Below, piece by piece: positions 25,816 through 37,606 of a stretch of 64,000 bases of DNA. The stretch is from the NCBI GenBank assembly GCA_017562135.1, contig QEYB01001046.1, forward strand, positions 1,674,001-1,738,000, in the 5' to 3' direction. How positions within the stretch are numbered: the stretch's first letter is position 1; each line of letters opens with the position of its first letter. The notes under the pieces were generated by a model that saw only the letters and a program-made list of their open reading frames with translations, was not told where the DNA came from and searched no databases. This DNA is from Dipylidium caninum. Its lineage: Eukaryota > Platyhelminthes > Cestoda > Cyclophyllidea > Dipylidiidae. The position numbers and the translations under genes were made by a program.

Positions 25816-28800
25816 TCAACTGGATGCGCTGTGGAGAGCGTAGAAAGCTCCACGAGCTTGCAACAATGCGCTAGGGGGGCCGCACTCGATTTTCCGACCA
25901 CGGTCCACCACCACAACGGAGTCACAGGCTTCTACGGTGGAAAGACGGTGAGCCACCACCACGCAGGTCATATTCGCCCTCGATATTGTCTCTGACAATG
26001 CATTCTGCACATCACGTTCGTTTTCCGCGTCCAGAGCTGAAGTGGCCTCATCCAGTAACAGCAGTGCTGGTCGCCTGACTAGGGCTCGCGCTATCGCAAT
26101 TCGTTGTCGCTGGCCTCCTGAGAGCTGAGAACCATGAATACCCACTGATGTTTCGTAGCCCTATAAAAGCCATTTCAAACAACCTCCATTTGTTTAATAC
26201 TCTGCAAGTGAGTTGTAAGTCATAGGGAGGGGGCAGGCGACATACCATTGGAAGGCTCACAATGAAGTCATGGATTTTGGCAACCTTAGCGGCTTCGATG
26301 ATGTCTTTCATGGGGATATCACGAGAACAGTCACCGAAGGCAATATTATCTCGGATAGAGATGTCAAAGAGATCAGTGTTTTGGAGAACTACACCAATTT
26401 GCTTTCGAATCCACGCGGGTGAGAGGGATTTGGTGTTCACTCCGTCCATAAAGATGCCTGCATCTAGTTTGCTAGAATTATTCGCATCATAGAAACGTTC
26501 AATTAGTTGGAGGATGGTTGATTTGCCACATCCTGATTGCCCGACTAGAGCTACCGAACTACCGGCCTCGATGGTGTGGCTGAAACCCTCCAATACTTTC
26601 ACATATTTGCGATCTGGGTAGGAGAACTCCACCTCCTTGAATTCAATTTTGCCTAAGAACGATGTATCCGGTGTTTGGCCACTGTCAACGTCCATTTCTG
26701 TCTGACGTTCAAGCAAACTCATGATCTGTCGGGCGCCTTTGTTTGCACTTTTCAAATCGGGTAAGAACGAGGCTGCACGACCCACTCCTTGCGCCGAGAA
26801 GCTGATCATGGTAAACACGCTGAAAACAGTGACAAATTCTTAATTATGTTAGTGTTCGTCTCTGATTGGTAGATACACCAGTCATGCTTGGCCAATCGCG
26901 TCAAAGTCCGGGACGGAACGTGCTCATGTGAAAGAAATCTGATTGGCTTATGTAAGATATTTGTGTGGACACCGTCTATTTGTTAATGCGACTCTTTTTT
27001 TATCCAAGTACATTAGTCAGGAAAAAGACAACTTTTTTTTCTTGATAAAGCAAGCTACATACATACATTCGAAAGCAAAGCTGAGGACTAACCGAAAAAC
27101 TGTAAAAGTACCGATTTCCTTCTGCCGCAATAAGGTTGCTCCTACGGAGAAAGATGCTGCCATTTGAAAATACTGCATAGACTGCGCCACAGTGCTCACA
27201 GTAGAGAAGAAAATATTTGACCAGTCGATGAATCTGTGGAAGAAGATTAAAAGAATACATTACTCACACTGCGAATAAGTAGCCTCTGTTGCGACTTGTT
27301 GCAGGGAAACGACTGTCCCCAAGGCGGCCTATGTAAACTCTCATAAAAGCACGCACACGCGCACCAAAATGCGCGCATATGCAAAATAAAGTCTAAGCTT
27401 TTCATGTCATAACCTTGAAAGGTGGCGTGAGATGTGTGCCATTATCAACCATGAGATCTGTTAGTAGTCGCGACTGTCATCACACCCTCTGGTGTCATCA
27501 TTTAATGGGGAACACAGCGTATAATGAGAAAAAGTTCACGGCTTACGGTATGTTGCGTCCACATTTCTGCCAGAAAAGCCGAGAAAAGAAGGCCTCGAGA
27601 CTAAAACTGGTGACGACTCGATGGGCATTTAGTGCCTCCTGTGCCACATTTACGCCCTCCAAGTACTTCTTTTGTTCAGAGCCGGAAAGATCTTTGAGCT
27701 GTGGGGAAAACATACAGAGATAAGACATGAGATCAACCTTCTAGATGCCTCCTTAGCTTATGTTGCATGATCAGTCACTTCACTGGGACTGCAGACTTTA
27801 CTCCAGATGTAGTTAATATTTTCGACATTGAGGAAGGAAGGGATAGTGAGCACTGACATGAATTTGAGCATCAAGTAAGGCATTGTGGGATTAGGGGTCT
27901 GCAAAAACCCCAGCATATAGTGGAAATGCTACTAATTTCCTTAGCAATAGCCTCAGAATCCTCTCTTTCCTTCCAAAGTGGCAGGCTGGATTTGGACTCA
28001 CGTTGCAACCACACTATTTAGACTTCATTGCGGGGTAATATGCTAAAGTCTGTCTTATATGTTCTTGTGCAACAGTGCTGAATTCCAATTACTCCTCAGA
28101 GGTACAGCATCAACGCTTTACAGTCATTTTTTTGGGAATGACACATAAAATCCCCTTGGCATCATAAGACAAGTAAAAAGAATGAAGGGGAGGGAAGGGA
28201 AAGCGACAGAGGGGCACACTTGGAAGGGCGTTCACGTCAGTGACATTTTGGCAGACACGCCGGTTTCAAGAGCTCTACCACAGATCACCTCTCTGTTTCC
28301 AGCCTACGCAAGGCATATTGAGTGAGGCGAACTGTAGTTTTCTCCTTTATTATTTTACTTTCACATAAATGTGGACTGCGTGACAATACCGAGTGTTTTA
28401 ATGTCCCGCAGCAAAGTCATGGCAGGAGGTACCTGCTTCCCCATTCATTAACAGACACATTAAAGCAATCCCCACCGATAACATATGTGAGTATTGTGTT
28501 TTCTTCTTATTTCAGAATCATGCAAAGTCAAATTGACTAGACTAGAAAAATTGTGCAAAATCAACGAAGATTCCCAAAAGTCTTCTTTTCTTGGGCGCTC
28601 TACACAGGGGTGCAAATGATTTAGAACCCACTCTGCTGGTTCTACAACCAACAGTCCACGTTGTTCAATTAGCGATACACTATTTTTTGACTATAATCAG
28701 TAAAGCAAACTCTTGAAGACTGAAAGTGTTCGAGATGAGGGTGGCGCCTTGGTTAGAATTAAGGGGAGGAATGTTGACTGAAAAGGTCTCCTCACCTGGA

Positions 28801-31800
28801 GAACACTGGCCAGAATGAGGAAAGGGAAGAAGGCGAGATTGACCAACGTCAATTTCCAACTGTATGTGCAGGCAATGGCGAGAGAGACAATGACCAGACA
28901 GGTAGCTTCCACCATAACGCCCAACTGTGTGCCCGAGATCTTCTCCAACGAAGGCGCATCCGCTGCCAGCCGAGCTGTCAGCACACCTGGCTGATTTTCG
29001 TGCCTGTCGAACCATGCCACTTCCTAGGGGGACGAGGAGGGAGACTTAATGTCGCTTTGAATGTCTTTCAAACCTCCGAGTATACGCACACACACACACA
29101 CACACACACGCAAAGTGAATAACTGACCAGTGGAATGCTCAATTATATCCTGTGCCAACATCTTTAAGCACTCGGTGCCACTCCCTAGGTGGCGTATCCA
29201 GTTTACTGGAAAGTAGCTTCTGTGTTTGCCGGCAGAATACATCCATCAAAAAGGAGGCACGTTCAGAAACAGGGAGGCGTTGGCTCTGGGGGACGGGCAA
29301 CTGCCTCACCTCACTTCACTTCACATCCCCTCCGTCATTTAGCATCTCTCAGGTTGACCCATGGAAAGGGCATTTTGCGTATGATTTCGCATTACGCGGG
29401 AAGCTTGTCCCCTCAGTAGCATCACTCGTCCAACTTATTAGGGTCACTGGACACCGAAATGTCCCCACGTGAATGTATTCGTTTTTAACAGAGAGATTGT
29501 CCAACGTGTTGTTACTAACCTGTTTTAGAATACACTTGAATAGCATCTCGCGGACGCGTTTGGTTAGTCGTTCTCCTGCGATTCCGAGCATAGTCCTCTG
29601 AAAGGGTCCATAAAAATGGTGGTGCTTTAGACACTCTTACACAATTATTCACCACGGCAACTGCAGTTCAGTAGGCGAGGTTGAAGAAACGATCTCTTCA
29701 ACTCGCAATGCGATCGCAAGTGGAAACACCCTGATACGCGGCTGACGCTATGAAGGGAAGAGATCTCACCTGAATAAAAGTGGCAACCATCCGCAGAAGA
29801 CCGAGGACTATCATGGCTACGGAAAGTGCGTTCGCGCGGTTTTGCATTTTCCTCGGAGTCAGGAACATTAAAGCGAGCTAAAAGAAAAAAGAGACGTTTA
29901 AAGGGCCTCAGTGTACGCACTGACGCAGGCGGTCCGGACACCACTTGCATGCCGGAGCCACTTTACATCATTTCAAGACCAAGTGTCCGGCGATAAAGGA
30001 TGAACTTACATTAAACATCTCGGAGTAGACGAGTGCGAAAAGGGGCTCGATGATGCCTACAGCAATCGCCATTAAGAGGCCCATTATGATGTAGAAGAAC
30101 TCGGGCTTGTTCAAGCGCAGAGCTTGCAGCATGGGGTGCTGTAAGTAATTGCATTCCAAATGAGCCTTACAACAGTGAGGTAGAGAATAGCAATAGGAAT
30201 GGAGGAGGAACCAACCTTGCTTGCGAAGGAAAGTTTCTTTTCTTGCTTCTCTGGTGCTTCCTCAGCTTCCTTCATCCGACCAAAAAAAAGTCAAATTTAC
30301 ATAAGGGTCAACAGATTCGCGCGTTGTAAGGATATTAGTAAATGAATCTGGCTTACTTCTTCCACTTTTTCCAACTCATCTTCGTACTAAAGGCAAAAGG
30401 GGAGAGCCTATCACACATGCTGGGTGAAAAATAAAAACTCGCCATGTAAATGAGCTCACTTCGTTGTACTTCGAGCCATATTTTCTAACTCCCAACTTCT
30501 CCAGATCGGCTGCATTCAAAGTCGATGCATTCTGAGTCGTTTCTTCTTTCAACAGGCCCTGAAAGAGGTGGCACTAAATTAGTATTCCATCCTCTTCTTT
30601 CCTTTCCTCTATTCATAAAAGAAGCTGAGCTCAAATTTACCTGAGCTTGAAGCATGCGGTAGTACTGTCCCTTCATCTCCCTCAACTGCACGTGCGTGCC
30701 CTCTTCAATGATAACACCGTCCTGCATGACAACGATGCGGTCGGCCTCTCGCACGGTGGTCAGACGATGAGCCACCATGAGGACCGTTCGACCTGACCCC
30801 GCCTGGTCAAGTGCCCGCTGCACGGATTTCTCGGTGCGCGTGTCCAGAGCCGAAGTAGCCTCATCGAGCAGCAAGATTTTTGGCCGCCGAATAAGTGCTC
30901 TCGCAATTGCTATTCGCTGTCGTTGGCCACCAGAGAGCTTAGCTCCCCCTTCGGTCAACCAAGTATCATATCCCTATGAAAGTGGGTCACATTTTCCAAA
31001 GGAAACATACTTCAGGCAGCCTATTGATAAATTCAGAGGCCTCAGCCAGCTCCGCAGCCCACATTATCTCTTGCATGGTCGCGTCTAGATCGCCCATCCG
31101 GATGTTTTCAGCGATCGTGCCAGTGAAGAGAGAGGCCTCCTGAGATACGGTTCCTATCTGCCCTCGCAGCCAAGCCACGTCCAGGTCGCGAATGTTTTTT
31201 CCATCCACAAAAATTTCGCCGCCTTGAGGATCGTAGAGTCGCTGGATCAGGTGAACTGCTGTACTCTTTCCAGATCCACTAAATCCCACTATAGCCACTT
31301 TCATTCCTGGCTCAATTGTCAAGTTAAAGTTCTTTAAAATCTGAAAGGAGAATGTGGTGATTTACCTTACCGTAGTTGGTAAGGTTTAACAGCTGCCTAG
31401 GAATGCTTACTGGGACATTAGGGCGACTGGGGTAATTGAAGTTGACATTCCTGAACTCGATTCTCCCTTTCAACTCCGGTAGCACATCTCCAAAGCACTC
31501 TATATCTACGGAGGGGACACGGTCGATGATGGCATAGATTCTTTTGGCCGCCGTTACCGCTTTCGCAAGGGCCTCAATTTCAGGTAACGCTTTGCCGACC
31601 GCAATACTTGAGATGATTATACTGACGACGACCTATTTGTGAAGGAAGACAATTGCAGAATTACATAATAAAGAATTGCTTCTGTGCGAGATGCTGACAA
31701 AAATTTACTAACCAAAATCACGGTTCCGGTGCTAAACCTCTCCGTGCGAACCAAAGTGATTCCATACCATAAGGCGAGAGCAGCGGCAGAAAAAATTGAC

Positions 31801-33006
31801 AGACTGACAAAACCATTTCCTTAAATGTGAGAAAATAGTTTAGGAGCACGATGCTTTGCCCTCTGTCCGCATTTTGATGGCATATGAATACGAGAGCAGG
31901 AGATTACTTGCTAAGAAAGCCAACGTACCGGCACCAATTGCCATCCCTTTGCGAATCCCGGTTCGCTCGGCCTTATACAGTTCGTTGGCGTAGCGCTCAT
32001 AGGTTCTCTTTTGTCCGCCATAGGCAAAGACGGTACGGATTGAGGCCAGAACTTCACCAGCGATACCACCGGCCTGACTGTATGCCTGAATCTCCTTGCT
32101 ATTGAAGTATTTGAGAGCGAATGCGAGGAGACCGAAGGAGGCTCCAATGAGAGGAAGAGAGGCAGATACCACAAGAGCGAGTTTCCAACCCTTGACGTAA
32201 ACCATGATGATGCAACCGAGGAAGAGCGTGCAATCTCGAACAAAGCTTCCCACATGATTACCAATGCCGCCTTGGATTTCAGGAACACTAGTTGACAACA
32301 AACTGATTAGGCTGCCAGAAGCTTTCGAGTCCATCCATCCTGCATCTTGTCGAATCAAACTCTAAAGTTAAAATGCCGTCTCAAAATTTCGAATCTCCAT
32401 GAATATAAACTTGGTGACATGTTACTTTTGAGGGCAAAAATTTTAGAGTTCGACGCATAAAGTTTGTAAAAATATTGAATTAAAATACTATCGAAACTTA
32501 CGTCAAAGAAGAGGAGTCGAATGCGCCTTGCTTGACGTTTAGAAGAAAGTGTTAGCAAATACATTTGAATAAAGCCAAGGACAAGAGATGATATTGCCAA
32601 GTAAACAAAAAGCGGGACTTTTTCTTCAATTAACTTGGCGGCACTGAAGAAATGCCTTATAAGTTCATCGACCATTTCAGCAAACAAGGCCATACTTAAA
32701 GGAAACAGGGCCCCCAACGCAGCACTGCTCAAAATTCCAATGGCAAACATAACGACCTCCACAGGTGTTGCATATCGAAACTATAGCTATCAGAAGATGA
32801 CAAAGTACTTCTTACTAATCCGAAATAGTTCAATTTTCGCAATTCGGTGTCTTCTGTGGTACTGAAACACAATCATCATTATCACTAGTGTAAGCCACCT
32901 ACAAATCATTTGGTTTGACGCCTCCACTTGACTTTACTTCAAGATCCTCGTCAAACCCCTCATCCACCATCACTTTCTTCAAGCTCATCACGTCAAGTTT
33001 CACCAT
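25816..33006 (-). CDS. ABC transporter ABCB/P-glycoprotein-like, gene A
   Basis: Model complement(join(25816..26160,26246..26819,27093..27233,27547..27698,28796..29023,29520..29597,29770..29877,30010..30138,30216..30269,30357..30386,30460..30558,30641..30973,31011..31340,31411..31632,31713..31819,31929..32361,32502..32780,32816..32861,32903..33006)), 1263 aa. A full transporter in the plasma membrane that would export lipophilic substrates with ATP. TMD1 ~50-390. NBD1: Walker A 'GFSGSGKST' (~416), signature LSGGQ (~520), '[12 protein letters not shown]', H-loop 'VAHRLTTV'. Linker ~619-679. TMD2 ~680-980. NBD2: Walker A 'GQSGCGKST' (~1051), LSGGQ, '[12 protein letters not shown]', 'VAHRLSTV'. 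The NBD2 Q-loop reads 'QNTDLF' rather than the usual 'QEPxLF'. Exons 31411-31632, 31011-31340 and 26246-26819 are continuous where genes B and C have introns. The linker includes a 30-nt exon. The ATG at 33006 is the first usable one. Substrate is unknown. Confidence 0.95.
29087..29109. repeat. CA dinucleotide microsatellite
   Basis: About 23 bp of uninterrupted CA units in the intron between the exons 28796-29023 and 29520-29597 of ABC gene A. Simple-sequence DNA. Confidence 0.8.
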
Positions 33007-36000
33007 CTCAAACTGTCGGGATGTTATTTGTCCTTGAGATATTAATTAGATTGATACGACTAAACAATGTGGTGCCCTAAAAATACGCTGGTGATGACTG
33101 CGTGATTTTGTAAAATAACTTGAAGTTTTATTTAAAATCTTATTAAAGTTTATTTTCGAACGCTTTTTGTTGAGGGTTAATTACATTCGACATGCTAATT
33201 TTATACGTGGGATTACCGCTCGACTTTCCCCTATAACATCGAATCGCCTACACATTCAATAGAGATTTTTCTTCAAACTATTTTCCTTTCATTTTAACTT
33301 GCACTGAGCCCTGAATGTTGCACCTTTGGTTCCCAAAATAACCGTTAACCACAGCATGTCTCGATGGACTAGCGAAGGCTCTAAATATCACATTTCATAT
33401 GTTTGGCCACAGGCAACTTAACTACTATTCGCCTATTTCACCATCGTTGTCAACCTCTCAAACATTTCAACTCTTAACTTCTCAGAGAGTAATCGGCCGT
33501 CAATTTCTAAAACAGGCTAGTGATCGTCACTTATCTCCTCCATCCTATATAGTTCGACTTGAAACATCCTTGACAATTGAAGAAATGCGTTAGCAGTTAC
33601 TCTCTACCCCATTCCTCTGAGAATAGATTTTGGGTAGAAATATGCATTTTGTTTCCGAAAACCTCACATATGGAATTAAATTTCTTCTACCTCTTTCTCA
33701 GCAGTTTCAAGTTTGCATTGACAACATTCGACGTTTTCAAGTTGGATAACTGGGAATATTATCGAGGTGATTTGACGAGAACAAGTGTAATTTTTTTAGC
33801 CTCGTCACCTATCTGATTGTGATAAATATATAAATATGTCAAATCATAGGTATATCTTTTTTTGAGATCGCGGTGTTTTGCTTGCGCAATATAAACTTCG
33901 CAGGCTAACGAGGTGGTGTCGTAGAAAAAGCGATCTTTTCTATTTCAACACTAGATAGCGCCATACCATTGTAATGCCACTGGTTACCATCTCTGTGTAT
34001 GGAGATAAATTATCGCTCTCTTTAAAGTGAAGCAGAATCGCGAATCGAAGATTTAGTTGTTTATCCGAACGTCACATGTTTCTTCCGCTGCATTTACACC
34101 TGCATTGATTGATACCTTTGGCATTATAGTTAAGCAGTTCTGTCTGCCCCAGGCAGGGGTCGCTCGTCGCATATAAGTGGCAACACCTGGATGCTTCACT
34201 GGAGATCACTGACCGAAATCGCGTACGCCTAAAGTCACCGAGGTTAATTATAGTGAGCAAATATGAAGTTCCTTTAACCTTCCAGATCCGCATTGACCCA
34301 AGGCCATATGCAGGAAAGTTTATTACTGACATATTGATTCTATGTGGAGAGCATTTTCAGTGAAAAGAACCTCGAAGAAGTGGAGCACAAAGACTCCGCT
34401 TTTATGAAGTCCGTCTGTTCAGCTACCTCACAAACTTCTGCCACAACTCTTGCGACCTATTCAGGAGAGGTTAAAGTTCCTTTCCGTAAAAATGCCTTGT
34501 TTAATGAGGCGAGGATGGCGGAGAAGTGGATGGTCGTCTGGCTCATGCAGGGAGTCACTGCCACGACGAATGTTTGCGCCATCGGCTGGATGGGAGCAGC
34601 GGGTACAGGGTGGCAGAAAGGCAAAGAAGGGAATAAAGTGCAAGCGAACGAGTATTTCAGGTGTCAGTCACCGGCAAACTCATAGGCTGCAGGCACAACT
34701 CGCGGTCTTCGTGCGTTCCGAGATTGCGGCTATCTTGCCGCTGCAGCGTCGATGACGTTACTTGTTGTCATCGCAGAAAGTGGATGATTGTGTAAGACCA
34801 CCTGGTTCAGACGTGATTCACAACGCTTTTCATGTCACTTTGTGGAGAACCGAAGCTGCCGTTGCTCAGCCCGAAGGCGCTATGCTCGCCTCCGTAAATC
34901 GTAAAGCAAGCCGGTAAGCCCGCCTGAAAATCCACAACTGCCGATGGAAATGCTTGCGGTGGAGTGTGCTTACGTTAAGTGCTCAATGCCACCACGTGAA
35001 GGCCCTTGATTGTTAACCAAATGACGCCAGCAGTTAAGATGAGTAAGATCTTTGTGATGTTCACCACTTCTCCCAGAGGAGTAAAGATGCAAGCAGATAA
35101 TCTCACCTCCATGCTGGATTAGATGCCTCTTCAAACTCCTTTCACCTACCAAGAGTGGAGTTTGTTTTTAAACTGCAAGTTGAGCAAGCAAGCTCGGGGA
35201 GTTTTTGGCGTTTTTTGTGCCAGGAAAAGACCCGACCGCGCTGTACGATTCACGCACACTTAGGTGGGGTGGAGGAAGACGAGGTAAAGAGTAAGAAGCG
35301 GTGTCACCTTCATTTTCTTGCAATGGAGGAAGTAGGTTTGCGATGCCCAGGTAAATGTAAAATTATGCGGCATTTTCAGGGCTATGGGCAACTTTTAATT
35401 GGACTACGTCCACGATGCACGAGGGGAGAAACGCGGACGCGATCGCCCTAGCACGGCTTCTCAGGGTGCGTGTTGAGCATCCTCGACTCCAGTTCGTTTC
35501 TCTGTGGTGGATCCCACGTCATACTGCAGGCGCTTCAAAATCCTTACCTACTCCACTAGCAATTATCTTTCTTCGCTCTTCGAAGAGTAAGAGTGGGAGG
35601 AGGAGGAGGAGGAGGAGGAGGAGGAGGAGGAGGAGGAGGAGGAGGAGGAGGAGGAGGAGGAGGAGGAGGAGGAGGAGGAGGAGGAGGAGGAGGAGGAGGA
35701 GGAGGAGGAGGAGGAGGAGGAGGAGGAGGAGGAGGAGGAGGAGGAGGAGAGTGGCAGATTCTCTTGCGAATGCACTTTTCAAATGCTCTGATTCCCGTTC
35801 ATCCCTGTTCTTGTCAAAAATCCATTCTGAACACGATCACACGATTGCAGACTCACTTACATCTGACTGTATGACAGCACCGCCAACCTCGATTCTAATT
35901 CTGCTAAAAGTGCAATAAGTTGTGTTGCCAACCGTTAGAATTTTTCAGGCACCTAACAGAGGACCCTGCGACATGTGCCCCTGACTTTGTCAAAGAGAGT

Positions 36001-37606
36001 GGAACCCCTCTCTCATGCGGGGAGGCCGAAGTTGACCTCTAGCTCTGTCAGAGCAGAGGTAGAGTTTAGCCAAAAGGTGCATCATCCGTCGTCTCGATGT
36101 TTGAACATAAGCTTCGTCCTTTACGCCACTGTCTTCTCCCTCTAGCTAAAAAATACCGTTAAATTATGAGTAAAAGTTCTATTCACTGCATCAGCACAAC
36201 TGACTCCTTCTTCTCCCACAAAGACGGCCTCTTGTGGCCTCTCCCTTCTTACTGACTCTATTATACTCGGGCACTCTGCCTCAGGCTCGAGGTGTTCCGC
36301 TCAAAAACCGTGAGTTTCTGGCTCTGCTCTCAACCAAACTCCCAGAAAGCACGTTTTGGGTCAGTCCTTGGCCGGACCAGCACTGCCATTCTCACCTCCT
36401 CCTTACAACGTCCGTGATTCATTTTCCACCCGATTGTGACGGATCCGATCCCTCATCCACTCATCCGTCTCGGCATGCCTCAACAGGTATCTTCCCGCTC
36501 TCTGCCACCTCCACGCAGTCCCATTCCGTTTTAACAGTGCTCTGGCACAATTCATATCATCTGACACGGTTTTACCTGACGAAGCTCCAATTTCTCTCTG
36601 CCGACGAGTAAACGCCGACATCAAGTTCTTTGGGTCGCTTATATTTTCACGCAAGCGTCATTCTTGTCCTCACGGAGGATAAATTTGACAGCACGGAGAT
36701 CTACGCCTAAACTTATCGTCCCTGTGAAGAAATGCGCAAGGAGTTCAGGTTTTTCCGGAGTGCAGTAATTGTGAAGATCCACTTCGAGCGCATTCTAGGT
36801 AGACGTGCTTTCCGTCTGGTATCTTCAGACTCACTTCACTTAGAGATGACGTGCTGTTGAAAATGCCGAAAGGCTGATAAAAGAGTAAGTGCCAGGATAA
36901 TTTCCACCCTAATAGTTTCGAGAACGCGTTGCACTCGAGTTAAGTCATACATCGAATATGTGCTTCGTGCCTGGCGAGCTCAAATTCTTCTGTCAATAAG
37001 CGAGTCGTTGGCAAACAACTCACGCCACTTTCCCCTCATTCGCTTTCACCCGCTCCTCATGTTAGCAGGATGCACAGAAGACCGCCGCAGGACGGTAATA
37101 TGACATTCATGCGGAGGCGATTTAGTGTACACACTCCCACGTAACCGTCCGTTCGAGGGAATTGGCAGTTATCGAGTGCCTGGCGAAGAACCAGATATTC
37201 TCCCACGCCGAATAACATGGGGTAGGCATCCACTGCTTGGCGCATAGGCGACTGTTCAAGTAACATCTGAAGCCGATGATGCTACAACGTCCCCAGAAGA
37301 TTCTCGTCAAACAACTGCAGAGAAGCTGATTTCATTTTAGTTTACCGCACTTAGCACAGCGAAATGCCCGCCCGATGTTCGACATGATCGGGAATATGCG
37401 CGTCTTTAACCCCCCACCTCCCTCATATTAGTCTTAGGAAAACCAGAGGAGGGAAAGGAGAAAGAAAGACGACGAGTGCTCATTGAACAGTGCAAAAGGC
37501 AAAAAATCTATTCATTCAGAAAAATAAGTAACCTTAACAAAAGTAAAAACGATTTGACAAGACAATTAACTGGAAGTGGGGTTACAATAGGCACAATTTA
37601 ACAACA
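33007..37606. other. Intergenic DNA between ABC genes A and B
   Basis: This holds the promoter side of gene A (33.0-34 kb) and the 3' flank of gene B. The left part is AT-rich and the right part GC-richer, with open frames at 34344-34755, 35155-35451 and 36234-36611 on the + strand. None shows a domain I can name. A weak impression of retroelement debris around 35.4-36.6 kb could not be confirmed. The GGA microsatellite lies inside it. Confidence 0.5.
35596..35749. repeat. Long (GGA)n microsatellite
   Basis: About 51 tandem GGA units (TCC on the other strand), close to perfect, about 154 bp. This all-purine strand opens all frames and creates artefactual poly-Arg, poly-Gly, poly-Leu and poly-Ser reading frames that should not be annotated. 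GGA tracts of this length are known to form G-rich folded or triplex structures in vitro; any role here is unknown. Confidence 0.97.

Noticed and set aside
35415..35918. Poly-Arg, poly-Gly, poly-Leu and poly-Ser open frames
   Set aside because: Artefacts of the GGA repeat, which has no stop codon in any frame.
36020..36650. Non-LTR retrotransposon remnant
   Set aside because: There was only a vague resemblance of translated pieces. No reverse transcriptase, RNase H or zinc-knuckle motif could be pointed to.
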